Part shown: positions 40,916 through 50,012 of the stretch, in pieces
Position numbering within the stretch: position 1 is the stretch's first letter
Layout of the letters: the number at the start of each line of letters is the position of its first letter
Assembly (NCBI GenBank): GCA_016235745.1
Contig: JACRJA010000037.1
Location: forward strand, 1-64,000
Direction: 5' to 3'
Length of the DNA stretch: 64,000 nucleotides
Source: Rhodocyclales bacterium
Lineage (GTDB): Bacteria > Pseudomonadota > Gammaproteobacteria > Burkholderiales > Rhodocyclaceae
Notes under the pieces: model-generated
Database searches by the model: none
Told to the model about the DNA's origin: nothing
Seen by the model: the letters and a program-made list of their open reading frames with translations, nothing else
Program-made: the position numbers and the translations under genes

Positions 40916-41389
40916 TCAGACGTAGCGCACGTCCAGGATCTCGAACTCGCGCAGTCCTCCCGGGGTTTGCACCTGCACCACGTCGCCGGCGTACTTGCCG
41001 ATGAGGGCGCGGGCGATCGGCGAGCTCACCGAGATCTTCCCCGCCTTAACGTCGGCCTCTTCGTCACCGACGATCTGGTAGCACGCTTTCTCGCCGCTTT
41101 CCAGGTCCTCGAGCTCGACGGTGGCGCCGAATACGACCCGCCCGTCGGCGTCCAGCGTCTTCGGGTCGATGATCTGGGCGTTGGCCAGTTTCGCCTCCAG
41201 ATCCTGGATGCGCCCTTCGATGAACGCCTGGCGCTCGCGCGCGGCGTCGTATTCGGCATTCTCGGAGAGATCGCCGTGGGCGCGCGCTTCGGCGATCGCG
41301 GCGATCACCGCCTGCCGCTCCACGGTCTTGAGACGATGCAGTTCCTGGCGCAGCTTCTCTGCGCCTTCGACGGTCATGGGGTATTTCAT
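40916..41389 (-). CDS. greA: Transcription elongation factor GreA
   Basis: Stimulates RNA cleavage in backtracked RNA polymerase. The 157-residue protein has the coiled-coil tip acidic residues in [15 protein letters not shown] near 38-52 and the C-terminal FKBP-like domain ending with [17 protein letters not shown]. The ATG giving [17 protein letters not shown] was used; it overlaps the carB stop by four bases, so greA is coupled to carAB. Confidence 0.97.
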   Translation of the reverse strand: MKYPMTVEGAEKLRQELHRLKTVERQAVIAAIAEARAHGDLSENAEYDAARERQAFIEGRIQDLEAKLANAQIIDPKTLDADGRVVFGATVELEDLESGEKACYQIVGDEEADVKAGKISVSSPIARALIGKYAGDVVQVQTPGGLREFEILDVRYV

Positions 41390-44300
41390 TTCGCCTCCTC
41401 CCGCAACCTGGCATGCAGCGACTGCAAGGAATACACGTCGTAGCGGCCCGCCTGTTCGATGCCCAGGCAAGCGGCCTCGGCCCCCTCGATGGTGGTGAAG
41501 ATCGCCGAGACCTTGGCCGCGAGTGCGCTCGTGCGAATGGAGCGCGAATCGAGCACCGCCTGGCGCGCCTCTTCGACCGTGTTGATGACGAGATCGATCT
41601 CGCCGTTCTTGATCATGTCGACGATGTGCGGCCGCCCTTCGGTGACCTTGTTCACCACGCGCACGGGAACGCCGGCCTGGGCGATCACGCCGGCCGTGCC
41701 GCGCGTGGCCACCAGATCGAAGCCGAGCGCGTGCAACTTGCGGGCGATCTCCACCGCCGCGGGCCGATCCTTCGGCTTGACGCTGATGAAGGCGCGTCCC
41801 TTGGTGGGCAGGCGCACCCCCGCCGCCAGTTGCGCCTTGTAGAAGGCTTCGGCGAAAGTCTGGCCCACGCCCATCACCTCCCCGGTCGACTTCATTTCGG
41901 GCCCGAGAATCGGATCGACGCCGGGAAATTTCACGAAGGGGAAGACGGCCTCTTTCACCGAATAATAGGGCGGCACGATCTCGCGCGTCACCCCCTGCTC
42001 GGCGAGCGAGCGCCCCGCCATGCAGCGCGCTGCCACCTTGGCAAGCGGCACCCCGCAGGCCTTGGAGACGAAAGGCACCGTGCGCGAGGCGCGCGGATTG
42101 ACCTCCAACACATAGACGACGGCGCTCTCCCCTTCTCCCTGGATGGCGAACTGCACGTTCATCAGGCCCACCACGCCCAGCGCCCGGGCCATGGCCACCG
42201 TCTGGCGCCGCATCTCGTCGAGCACGGCCGGCGCGAGCGTATAGGGCGGCAGCGAGCAGGCCGAATCGCCTGAATGCACGCCGGCCATCTCGATGTGCTC
42301 CATGATGCCGCCGATCACCACCTCCTTGCCGTCGGCGAGTGCATCGACGTCGACCTCGGTAGCGTCGTTCAGGAAGCGGTCGAGCAGCACGGGCGAGTCG
42401 TTCGACACCTTTACCGCCTCGCGCATGTAGCGCTCGAGGTCTTTCTGCTCGTGCACGATCTCCATGGCGCGCCCGCCGAGCACGTAGCTCGGGCGCACCA
42501 CCAGCGGATAGCCGATCTCGGCGGCGAGCCGCAGCGCCTCTTCGGGCGTGCGCGCGGTGCGGTTGGGCGGCTGGCGCAGGCCCAGCTGCATGAGCAGCCG
42601 CTGGAAGCGTTCGCGGTCCTCGGCCGCATCGATCGCGTCGGGCGAAGTGCCGATGATGGGCACGCCATTGGCCTCCAGCGCCTTGGCGCGCTTGAGCGGC
42701 GTCTGCCCGCCGAACTGCACGATCACCCCTTCCGGGCGCTCGACGTGGACGATCTCGAGGATGTCCTCCAGCGTGATCGGCTCGAAATAGAGCCGGTCGG
42801 AGGTGTCGTAGTCGGTGGAGACGGTCTCGGGGTTGCAGTTGACCATGATGGTCTCGAAGCCGTCCTCGCGCAGGGCGAGCGCCGCGTGCACGCAGCAGTA
42901 GTCGAACTCAATCCCCTGACCGATGCGGTTGGGACCGCCGCCCAGGATCATGATCTTGCGCCGGTTGCTTGGCGCCGCCTCGCACTCTTCCTCGTAAGTG
43001 GAATAGAGGTAGGCCGTCTGGGTGGCGAACTCGGCGGCGCAGGTATCGACCCGCTTATAGACCGGACGCACGCCCAGGGCGTGGCGGTGCAGGCGCACGG
43101 CGGTCTCGTTGCGCTGCAGCAGCTTGGCGAGCCGCCGGTCGGAGAAGCCCTTGCGCTTGAGTGAGCGCATCTTCGCGGCATCGATTGCCTCGAGCGAACG
43201 GCCCACGAGCGACTGCTCCGTGCGCACGAGGTCTTCGATCTGGGCGAGGAACCACGGATCGATGTGCGACAGGCGATGCACGTCGGCAAGCGTATACCCC
43301 TCGCGGAAGGCCTGCGCCACGTACCAGATGCGCTGCGGACCGGGATTGGCCAACTCATGTTCGAGACGGGCGCGATCGGCGTCGACCTCGTCGAGCCCAT
43401 AGGCCCCCACTTCCAGGCCGCGCAGCGCCTTCTGGAAGGATTCCTGGAAGGTGCGGCCGATCGCCATCACCTCGCCCACGGACTTCATCTGCGTGGTGAG
43501 CCGGTCGTCGGCCTGGGGGAATTTCTCGAAGGCGAAACGCGGCACCTTGGTGACCACGTAGTCGATCGTCGGCTCGAAAGAGGCCGGCGTCGCCCCGCCA
43601 GTGATCTCGTTCTTGAGCTCGTCGAGCGTGTAGCCCACGGCGAGCTTGGCCGCCACCTTGGCGATGGGAAAGCCCGTGGCCTTGGAGGCGAGTGCCGAAG
43701 AGCGCGACACGCGCGGGTTCATCTCGATCACGATCATGCGCCCATCTTCGGGGTTGATGGCGAACTGCACGTTCGAGCCACCCGTGTCGACCCCGATCTC
43801 GCGCAGCACGGCGATGGAAGCATCGCGCATGCGCTGGTATTCCTTGTCGGTGAGCGTCTGCGCCGGCGCCACGGTGATCGAGTCGCCCGTGTGCACCCCC
43901 ATCGGATCGAGGTTCTCGATGGAGCAGATGATGATGCAGTTGTCGGCGCGATCGCGCACGACCTCCATCTCGAATTCCTTCCAGCCGATGAGCGACTCTT
44001 CGATGAGCAGTTCGCTGATGGGGCTCGCATCCAGCCCCCGCTTGCAGATCTCGACGAACTCCTCCATGTTGTAGGCAATGCCCCCGCCCGTGCCCCCAAG
44101 GGTGAAGGAAGGCCGGATGATTACCGGAAAACCGATCTGCGCCTGCACGGCCATCGCCTCTTCGAGCGTATGGGCGATGCCCGAGCGCGCCGACTCCAGC
44201 CCGATGCGCGTCATCGCCTCCTTGAATTTCTGCCGGTCCTCGGCCTTGTCGATCGCCTCCTCGCGCGCGCCGATGAGCTCCACCCCATAGTGCTCGAGCA

Positions 44301-44619
44301 CTCCGCTGCGGGCGAGTTCGAGGGCGCAGTTCAAGGCCGTCTGCCCGCCCATGGTGGGCAGCAGCGCGTCGGGCCGCTCCTTGGCGATGATGCGCTCGAG
44401 CACGGCGGCGGTGATCGGCTCGATGTAGGTGACGTCGGCCGTCTCCGGGTCGGTCATGATCGTGGCCGGGTTGGAATTGACCAGGATCACGCGGTAGCCT
44501 TCCTCGCGCAGCGCCTTGCACGCCTGCACGCCGGAATAGTCGAACTCGCACGCCTGGCCGATGATGATCGGGCCGGCGCCGATGATGAGGATGCTGTGGA
44601 GGTCGGTACGCTTGGGCAT
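41386..44619 (-). CDS. carB: Carbamoyl-phosphate synthase large subunit
   Basis: Makes carbamoyl phosphate from bicarbonate, ammonia delivered by CarA, and two ATP, for arginine and pyrimidine synthesis. The 1077-residue protein has two homologous ATP-grasp halves (first near 128-320 with [13 protein letters not shown], second near 675-860 with [12 protein letters not shown]) and a C-terminal methylglyoxal-synthase-like regulatory domain (about 935-1077, [18 protein letters not shown]). Separated from carA by 73 bases containing a large hairpin. Confidence 0.98.
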   Translation of the reverse strand: MPKRTDLHSILIIGAGPIIIGQACEFDYSGVQACKALREEGYRVILVNSNPATIMTDPETADVTYIEPITAAVLERIIAKERPDALLPTMGGQTALNCALELARSGVLEHYGVELIGAREEAIDKAEDRQKFKEAMTRIGLESARSGIAHTLEEAMAVQAQIGFPVIIRPSFTLGGTGGGIAYNMEEFVEICKRGLDASPISELLIEESLIGWKEFEMEVVRDRADNCIIICSIENLDPMGVHTGDSITVAPAQTLTDKEYQRMRDASIAVLREIGVDTGGSNVQFAINPEDGRMIVIEMNPRVSRSSALASKATGFPIAKVAAKLAVGYTLDELKNEITGGATPASFEPTIDYVVTKVPRFAFEKFPQADDRLTTQMKSVGEVMAIGRTFQESFQKALRGLEVGAYGLDEVDADRARLEHELANPGPQRIWYVAQAFREGYTLADVHRLSHIDPWFLAQIEDLVRTEQSLVGRSLEAIDAAKMRSLKRKGFSDRRLAKLLQRNETAVRLHRHALGVRPVYKRVDTCAAEFATQTAYLYSTYEEECEAAPSNRRKIMILGGGPNRIGQGIEFDYCCVHAALALREDGFETIMVNCNPETVSTDYDTSDRLYFEPITLEDILEIVHVERPEGVIVQFGGQTPLKRAKALEANGVPIIGTSPDAIDAAEDRERFQRLLMQLGLRQPPNRTARTPEEALRLAAEIGYPLVVRPSYVLGGRAMEIVHEQKDLERYMREAVKVSNDSPVLLDRFLNDATEVDVDALADGKEVVIGGIMEHIEMAGVHSGDSACSLPPYTLAPAVLDEMRRQTVAMARALGVVGLMNVQFAIQGEGESAVVYVLEVNPRASRTVPFVSKACGVPLAKVAARCMAGRSLAEQGVTREIVPPYYSVKEAVFPFVKFPGVDPILGPEMKSTGEVMGVGQTFAEAFYKAQLAAGVRLPTKGRAFISVKPKDRPAAVEIARKLHALGFDLVATRGTAGVIAQAGVPVRVVNKVTEGRPHIVDMIKNGEIDLVINTVEEARQAVLDSRSIRTSALAAKVSAIFTTIEGAEAACLGIEQAGRYDVYSLQSLHARLREEAK

Positions 44620-44645
44620 GTCGTTCCCTGTCGTCGGTAGGTAGC

Positions 44646-44682
44646 CGCCGGCCCCGTCCGCTCGTGACGGACGGGGCCGGCG
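44646..44682 (-). promoter_or_regulatory. Large intercistronic hairpin between carA and carB
   Basis: A perfect 15-base-pair GC-rich stem (44646-44660 with 44668-44682) with a seven-base loop occupies half of the carA-carB gap. On the minus strand it is not followed by a T tract. It may stabilise the carA 3' end after RNase E cleavage or reduce read-through into carB. Confidence 0.7.
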
Positions 44683-44692
44683 ACGGAAAAAC

Positions 44693-45844
44693 TCATGGAC
44701 GCTGGTTGCGGTGCGCGTCGATCAGCGCCACAAAGCGGTCGAAGAGATACCCCACGTCGTGCGGTCCCGGACTCGCCTCGGGGTGGCCCTGGAAGCCGAA
44801 GGCCGGCGCGTCGGTGCGCTCGATCCCCTGCAGGCTGCCGTCGAAGAGCGAGACGTGGGTGACGCGGCAATTGGCCGGCAGCGTGTCGGCATCCACGGCA
44901 AAGCCGTGGTTCTGGCTGGTGATATACACGCGCCCGCTGTCGAGGTCCTTGACCGGATGGTTCGCGCCGTGATGGCCGAACTTCATCTTCACCGTCTTCG
45001 CCCCCGAGGCAAGCCCCAGGATCTGGTGCCCCAGGCAGATGCCGAAGGTAGGGATGCGCCGTGCGATCGCCTCGCGCGCGGTGGCGATCGCATAGTCGCA
45101 GGCGGCCGGATCGCCCGGGCCGTTGGCGAGCAGGATGCCGTCGGGCGCGAGCGCGAGCGTCTGCTCGAACGGCGTCTGCGCCGGCACCACCGTGACGCGG
45201 CAGCCGCGCGCGGCGATCATGCGCAGGATGTTGCGCTTGACGCCGTAATCGTAGACCACCACGTGCCGCGGCCCCTCGCCCGCCGGCACGTAGCCGCGCC
45301 CCAGCTCCCATTCGCCCTCGTGCCAGGCGGCAACGTCGCGCCGGCTCACTTCCTTGGCCAGATCCATGCCGGCCAAGCCGGGAAAGGCGCGCGCCAGGGC
45401 GAGCGCCTCGGCCACGTCCGGCGTCTTGCCTGCCGGTGCCGTGACGATGGCGCCTGCCTGGGCGCCGCGATCGCGCAAGATGCGGGTAAGGCGGCGCGTG
45501 TCGATGCCGGCGATCGCCACCACCCCCTCTGCGCGCAAAGACTCGGGCAAAGTGCGGCGCAGGCGGAAGTTGCTCGCCAGCAGCGGCACGTCGCGCACCA
45601 CCAGCCCGGCGGCCATCACCCGGTCGGATTCGAGGTCTTCGTCGTTGACGCCGACGTTGCCAATGTGCGGATAGGTGAGCGTGACGATATGCCGGGAATA
45701 ACTCGGGTCGGTGAGGATCTCCTGATAGCCCGTCATCGAGGTGTTGAACACCACCTCGCCGACGGCATGACCGGTCGCACCGATGCCCTCGCCGTGGAAC
45801 ACCGTTCCGTCGGCAAGGACGAGAATCGCGGGATTGAAAGACAC
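44693..45844 (-). CDS. carA: Carbamoyl-phosphate synthase small subunit
   Basis: Glutamine amidotransferase subunit supplying ammonia to CarB. The 383-residue protein has the class I amidotransferase domain with nucleophile Cys in [11 protein letters not shown] near 268 and the His/Glu pair in [11 protein letters not shown] near 352. GTG start with AAGGAG upstream. Preceded by a sigma-70-like promoter whose transcript would begin with a terminator-like hairpin. Confidence 0.98.
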   Translation of the reverse strand: MSFNPAILVLADGTVFHGEGIGATGHAVGEVVFNTSMTGYQEILTDPSYSRHIVTLTYPHIGNVGVNDEDLESDRVMAAGLVVRDVPLLASNFRLRRTLPESLRAEGVVAIAGIDTRRLTRILRDRGAQAGAIVTAPAGKTPDVAEALALARAFPGLAGMDLAKEVSRRDVAAWHEGEWELGRGYVPAGEGPRHVVVYDYGVKRNILRMIAARGCRVTVVPAQTPFEQTLALAPDGILLANGPGDPAACDYAIATAREAIARRIPTFGICLGHQILGLASGAKTVKMKFGHHGANHPVKDLDSGRVYITSQNHGFAVDADTLPANCRVTHVSLFDGSLQGIERTDAPAFGFQGHPEASPGPHDVGYLFDRFVALIDAHRNQRP

Positions 45845-45889
45845 GACGACTCCTTGCAGTGGATTCAGCGGCGCAGAAGCTGCCCGCCG

Positions 45890-45923
45890 AAAAAAACGGG
45901 ATGGGCGCGCTTCGCCATCCCGT
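45890..45923 (-). terminator. Terminator after dapB / hairpin in the carA leader
   Basis: Minus strand: nine-base-pair perfect stem ACGGGATGG/CCATCCCGT (45915-45923 with 45896-45904) and a ten-base loop, followed by seven T. It ends the bamE-dapB transcript. It also lies downstream of the predicted carA promoter, so every carA transcript would have to pass it. Confidence 0.85.
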
Positions 45924-45936
45924 TCTTTACATTTAT

Positions 45937-45965
45937 ATTTTATCGCAAAAACCTGCTGGCGACAA
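45937..45965 (-). promoter_or_regulatory. Predicted carA promoter
   Basis: Minus strand: TTGTCG (45960-45965), 17-base spacer, TAAAAT (45937-45942), in a locally AT-rich patch. Predicted start about 45930, only seven bases before the terminator-like stem. Confidence 0.6.
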
Positions 45966-45979
45966 TCGCGCCGCGGCGC

Positions 45980-46786
45980 TTAGCGCAGTCCGAGCACGTC
46001 GCGCATGTCGTAGAGGCCAGAGGCGCGCCCTTGCAGGAAACGCGCCGCACGCATGGCCCCCACGGCATAGGGCATGCGGCTCTGCGAACGATGGGTGATC
46101 TCGATGCGCTCGCCCAGGCCGGCAAAGAGCACGGTGTGATCTCCCACGATGTCCCCGCCGCGGATGGTGGAAAAGCCGATCTGCCGCGACGGGCGCACGC
46201 CCACCGCTCCCTGGCGGCCGTAGACGGCCTCGCGTTCGAGGTCCAGGCCCAGCACGCGGGCGAGGATGCGCCCCATCTCGAGGGCGGTGCCCGAAGGCGC
46301 GTCGACCTTGTTGCGGTGATGCGCCTCGATCACCTCGACGTCGTAGCCCTCGCCGAGCAAGGCAGCGGCGCCTTCCAGCAAGCGGAAAACGACGTTGACC
46401 CCCACGGCCATGTTAGGCGCAAGCACGAGGGGGATCTCCTCGGCGGCCTGTTCGATCAAGGCGCGCTGCTCGGCGTCGAACCCCGTGGTGCCGATCACCG
46501 CGCTCTTGCCCAGGCGCTGCGCCATGCGCACCAGACCGACGGAGACAGCCGGCCGCGTGAAGTCGATGAGGCAATCGGCGGCGGCGATGGCCGCTTCGGG
46601 ATCCTCGCCGATGAGCACGCCGGTCGTGCGTCCCAGCGTCTCGCCCGCGTCCCGTCCGATCCATTCGCTTCCCGGCCGCTCGAAGGCCGAAGCAAGCTCG
46701 ATACCCGTATCGGCGAGCGCCGCCTCGACCAACATCCGCCCCATCCGGCCGCCCGCGCCGGCGATTGCCACCCGAACTGGTTTCAT
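45980..46786 (-). CDS. dapB: 4-hydroxy-tetrahydrodipicolinate reductase
   Basis: NAD(P)H-dependent step of the diaminopimelate/lysine pathway. The 268-residue protein has the nucleotide-binding VAIAGAGGRMGRML near 5-18, ATP-independent catalytic segment EAHHRNKVDAPSGTALEMG near 155-172 with the conserved His pair and Lys, and C-terminal GLYDMRDVLGL. Start overlaps the bamE stop by four bases. Confidence 0.97.
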   Translation of the reverse strand: MKPVRVAIAGAGGRMGRMLVEAALADTGIELASAFERPGSEWIGRDAGETLGRTTGVLIGEDPEAAIAAADCLIDFTRPAVSVGLVRMAQRLGKSAVIGTTGFDAEQRALIEQAAEEIPLVLAPNMAVGVNVVFRLLEGAAALLGEGYDVEVIEAHHRNKVDAPSGTALEMGRILARVLGLDLEREAVYGRQGAVGVRPSRQIGFSTIRGGDIVGDHTVLFAGLGERIEITHRSQSRMPYAVGAMRAARFLQGRASGLYDMRDVLGLR

Positions 46787-47286
46787 GGTGCGCTCTCCTC
46801 TTTCGTCTGCCCTTTGGTCTCGACGCCGGCCGCCGCGTCGCCACCCGCCTGCTCAGGCTCCTCTTTTTTCTTCTTCTCGTCCTTTGGCGGCTTGCCGGGG
46901 ACTTCGACCACCCGCGGCGCGGAACTTGCCACCGGCGCGGCTCCCTCGACCGGCATCACGTCGCCTGCCACGCGCACGAGCACGTCGTTCTCGAAGAAAA
47001 CGGTGAGGCGCCGCTGCTGGATCGTGCCGTCGCCCTTTTTCACATAGTAGACATAGTCCCAGCGGTCGTTGCGAAACGGATCGACGAGCAGCGGCGTTCC
47101 CAGAAGGAAGCGGACCTGGTCGCGCGTCATCCCTTTCTCCAGACGGGCGACGGCTTCCGGATCCTGAAAATTTCCCTGGCGCACGTCGGCACGGTAGGGC
47201 GAAGCCAGGCCCACCACCTGATCCATCGAGCACGCGCTCGAGAGCAGCGCCAACACGAGGGTCGGCAAGAGAATACGAGGCGACAT
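46783..47286 (-). CDS. bamE: Outer membrane protein assembly factor BamE (SmpA/OmlA lipoprotein)
   Basis: Lipoprotein of the BAM complex that inserts beta-barrels into the outer membrane. The 167-residue precursor has a lipoprotein signal peptide with lipobox LLSSAC (cysteine near 19), then the BamE domain (ARLEKGMTRDQVRFLLGTPLL, RWDYVYYVKKGDG). The tail after 115 is rich in Pro, Glu and Lys and longer than in E. coli. ATG at 47286 preferred over a GTG three codons upstream. Divergent from fur, a conserved arrangement. Confidence 0.95.
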   Translation of the reverse strand: MSPRILLPTLVLALLSSACSMDQVVGLASPYRADVRQGNFQDPEAVARLEKGMTRDQVRFLLGTPLLVDPFRNDRWDYVYYVKKGDGTIQQRRLTVFFENDVLVRVAGDVMPVEGAAPVASSAPRVVEVPGKPPKDEKKKKEEPEQAGGDAAAGVETKGQTKEESAP

Positions 47287-47378
47287 GAGTCTCACTAAGG
47301 TTCTGCCGAACGGCGAAAAACTATATCATAGCGTATGTCGTGCCGCCGGAACGCACGCATCAAGATGAGGACAGCCGG

Positions 47379-47813
47379 ATGGACAACACGAAAAATCTAC
47401 GTAGCATGGGCCTCAAGGCCACCTACCCGCGGCTCAAGATCCTGGAGCTCTTCCAGAGCGGCGAGCATCGCCACCTCACCGCCGAGGACGTCTATCGCCT
47501 GCTCGACGCCGCCGGCGTGGAGATCGGGCTAGCCACGGTCTATCGGGTACTCACGCAGTTCGAGCAGGCCGGCGTGCTGGAGCGGCACCACTTCGAATCG
47601 GGCAAGGCGATCTTCGAGCTCGCCGCCGGCGAGCATCACGACCATCTGGTGTGTCTCGACTGCGGCCACATCGAAGAGTTCTTCGACGCGACGATCGAAG
47701 CGCGGCAGCGCGAGATCGCCCACGAGCGCGGCTTCGAGGTCGCCGACCACGCGATGTACCTCTACGCCCATTGCCGGCGGGAGCATTGCCCGTACCGGCA
47801 GCAGAACGAGTAG
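47379..47813 (+). CDS. fur: Ferric uptake regulator Fur
   Basis: Iron-responsive repressor. The 144-residue protein has the winged-helix N-terminal domain (LKATYPRLKILELFQ, GLATVYRVLTQFEQAGV) and the metal-binding dimerisation domain (HHDHLVCLDCGHIEEF with CxxC near 93-96, and a C-terminal HCRREHCPY). The ATG preceded by GAGGA was chosen over a 13-codon extension. Divergent from bamE with a 92-base shared promoter region. Confidence 0.97.
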   Translation: MDNTKNLRSMGLKATYPRLKILELFQSGEHRHLTAEDVYRLLDAAGVEIGLATVYRVLTQFEQAGVLERHHFESGKAIFELAAGEHHDHLVCLDCGHIEEFFDATIEARQREIAHERGFEVADHAMYLYAHCRREHCPYRQQNE

Positions 47814-47860
47814 CACTTCGAGCGTCATCAGGCCGTTGCGTCTGGGAAAACCGAGGCAGC

Positions 47861-49870
47861 TCAACCCTTGTTTCGCCTTTTCATAACATTATCATCAAGA
47901 CCATAACGTCTGACTTTTTCATACAAAGTGCTCTTGGCGATCTTCAAGTCGGCCGCCGCCCGCGTCAGATTGCCGCCGTGTGCGGCGATGGCGCGCATGA
48001 TGGCGTCCTTCTCCGCCCCGACCAGACTGATCGTCTCATGCGGGGAGCGATCTCCTTTGAGCTCGGAGCGCTCCTGATCGACCGGCATGCCTCCCTCTTG
48101 GATCTCGGGCGCAAGATCGCTTCGCTCGATCGCTTCTCCCTCGCTCATCAACAGAGCGCTCTCGATGACATTGCGCAATTCTCGGACGTTGCCGGGCCAG
48201 GCATAAGCGCGCAAGCACGCCAGCGCCGATACGCTCAACGGCTTGACGGCAAGGCCATGCCGCTCGGCAAAGTGTTTCACGAAGTGCGCCGCAAGCAAGG
48301 CCACGTCCCCTTCCCTTTGCCGCAGCGGCGGAATCACGATGGTGGTCACCGCGATGCGGTAGAAGAGGTCCATGCGGAATCGCCCTTCCTCCACCTCGCG
48401 GCGCAGGTCGCGGTGGGTGGCAGCGACGAGACGGAAATCGACCTTGCGCGGCGTATTTTCACCGAGCCGATAGATCTCACCGCGCTCGAGCACCCGCAGC
48501 AGGTGCGGCTGCAGATCGAGCGGCATCTCGCCGATTTCGTCGAGAAAAAGCGTGCCGCCATTGGCCGCTTCGATCTTGCCGATCATCCCACCCCGACGCG
48601 CGCCGGTCAAGGCGCCTTCGGCGTAGCCGAAGAGTTCGCTGGCGAGCAGCTCGCGCGACAGGCCACCGCAGTTGAGCGCGACGTAGGGGCCACCGGCGTG
48701 AGGGCTGGCGCGATGGATGCCTTGGGCGAACTCCTCCTTGCCGGCCCCCGTCTCGCCGAGCAACAGGATCGGCACTTTCGCCCGCGCCAAGCGGTCGGTC
48801 TTGTGGATCAAAGCCTGCATTGCCGGATCGGCGGTGACGATGCCAGCAAAGGCATGGGGTATCTTTTCACTCGCAACGCAAGAGCGTTCGCTCTCACCGC
48901 GCACCGCCCGTCCCACCCGCGGCAACGGCAGATGCACGACGGTACCAAGGCGCTCGCCCTGATCCAGGATTGCCTCCAACCATTCAGGACGCAACCACGG
49001 CGGCAGCGGAACCGGCGCATCCTGCGCCGGGCCGTATGGCCTGACGAGGCGAGAAGGACAGGAAAAATCGATCCGGCCGCCGAGGGTTTCGATCGCTGCT
49101 CTGGCATTCTCGCTCGCCCAGACGGGGTAACCGCGCCGATCGACGATGAGCAGGCTGTCGCTGCGGCTGCGGGAACGCGCCACCTCGAGCAAGCGATAAC
49201 GCAGCTCCATCTCCTGCATCGTGATGCGGCTCTCGATGCGCTGCGCCGCGGTGACTACCAGGGCCAAGCTCTGGCGACTAAAGGAATGCGACAGACCAGA
49301 GACGTCGAGCACGCCGAGGATCTGGCCGTCGTGCGGATGGCGGATCGCCGTCGCGGCGCAGCTCCAGCGCTTGATGCCAGCGCAGTAATGCTCCACCGAG
49401 TGGATCTGCACCGGCTGCGCCACCACCAGAGCCGTGCCAATGGCATTCGTCCCGCATACATCCTCGCCCCAGGTCGCGCCCGGCTGAAGATGGATGGTTT
49501 GAGCGGCATCGAGCGTCGGGGCATCCCCCTCCATCGTCAAGATCATGCACGAGGGATCGGTGAGCAACATCACGGTGCCGGTCTCGCGGAGAAAATCCCG
49601 GGCACAGGCCATCACCGGCGCACTCGCCTGCAACAAGCCGCGATACTCCGCCTTAATCTCCTCCAAAGAAGAGTCGGCGATCGGCGGCGGCGCGGCGTCC
49701 TGGCGCGGATCGACGGCAAGGCGTTGACTTCGTTCCCAAGACTGAGCCACCAACTCCCGCAGTGACAACACGGGCTCGCGCTCGCCGGCGAGGAAACGCT
49801 CCCACGCCGTCATCACTGCCCGCTCTTTTTCCTTCTCGGGGAAAGCGTTCACCGGTGATTGAGCGTTCAT
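47861..49870 (-). CDS. acxR: Sigma-54-dependent activator of acetone carboxylase (AcxR/AcoR type)
   Basis: Enhancer-binding regulator predicted to switch on the acx operon. The 669-residue protein has an N-terminal GAF-type sensor (about 80-220), an AAA+ domain with Walker A GETGAGKE at 372-379 and Walker B TLFLDEIGEMP near 440, and a C-terminal Fis-type helix-turn-helix (NLTRAAADLKIAKSTLYEKV). The sigma-54-contact loop reads GALTGA at 419-424 instead of the usual GAFTGA; the codon is TTG at 48608-48610. A strong GAGGAGGGGAG ribosome site precedes the start. Separated from the acx operon by a terminator, so it is transcribed independently. Confidence 0.88.
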   Translation of the reverse strand: MNAQSPVNAFPEKEKERAVMTAWERFLAGEREPVLSLRELVAQSWERSQRLAVDPRQDAAPPPIADSSLEEIKAEYRGLLQASAPVMACARDFLRETGTVMLLTDPSCMILTMEGDAPTLDAAQTIHLQPGATWGEDVCGTNAIGTALVVAQPVQIHSVEHYCAGIKRWSCAATAIRHPHDGQILGVLDVSGLSHSFSRQSLALVVTAAQRIESRITMQEMELRYRLLEVARSRSRSDSLLIVDRRGYPVWASENARAAIETLGGRIDFSCPSRLVRPYGPAQDAPVPLPPWLRPEWLEAILDQGERLGTVVHLPLPRVGRAVRGESERSCVASEKIPHAFAGIVTADPAMQALIHKTDRLARAKVPILLLGETGAGKEEFAQGIHRASPHAGGPYVALNCGGLSRELLASELFGYAEGALTGARRGGMIGKIEAANGGTLFLDEIGEMPLDLQPHLLRVLERGEIYRLGENTPRKVDFRLVAATHRDLRREVEEGRFRMDLFYRIAVTTIVIPPLRQREGDVALLAAHFVKHFAERHGLAVKPLSVSALACLRAYAWPGNVRELRNVIESALLMSEGEAIERSDLAPEIQEGGMPVDQERSELKGDRSPHETISLVGAEKDAIMRAIAAHGGNLTRAAADLKIAKSTLYEKVRRYGLDDNVMKRRNKG

Positions 49871-49928
49871 CTCCCCTCCTCATCTACTCGACGGAATAGC
49901 GTCGGCGACGTTTTCCGTTCTTTCGTAG

Positions 49929-49994
49929 AAAAAAACTCCCTATGGCCACATAAGCTTACACCGATTTCTGGCAAAAGCAACAATGGCCAGGGAG
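49929..49994 (-). terminator. Terminator of the acxABC-ligase operon
   Basis: Minus strand: CTCCC and TGGCCA (49984-49994) pair with TGGCCA and GGGAG (49936-49948), with a two-base bulge and a long loop of about 35 bases, followed by seven T. It lies 19 bases past the ligase stop and before acxR. Confidence 0.65.
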
Positions 49995-50012
49995 CAAAAG
50001 GGAGGAAATGGA

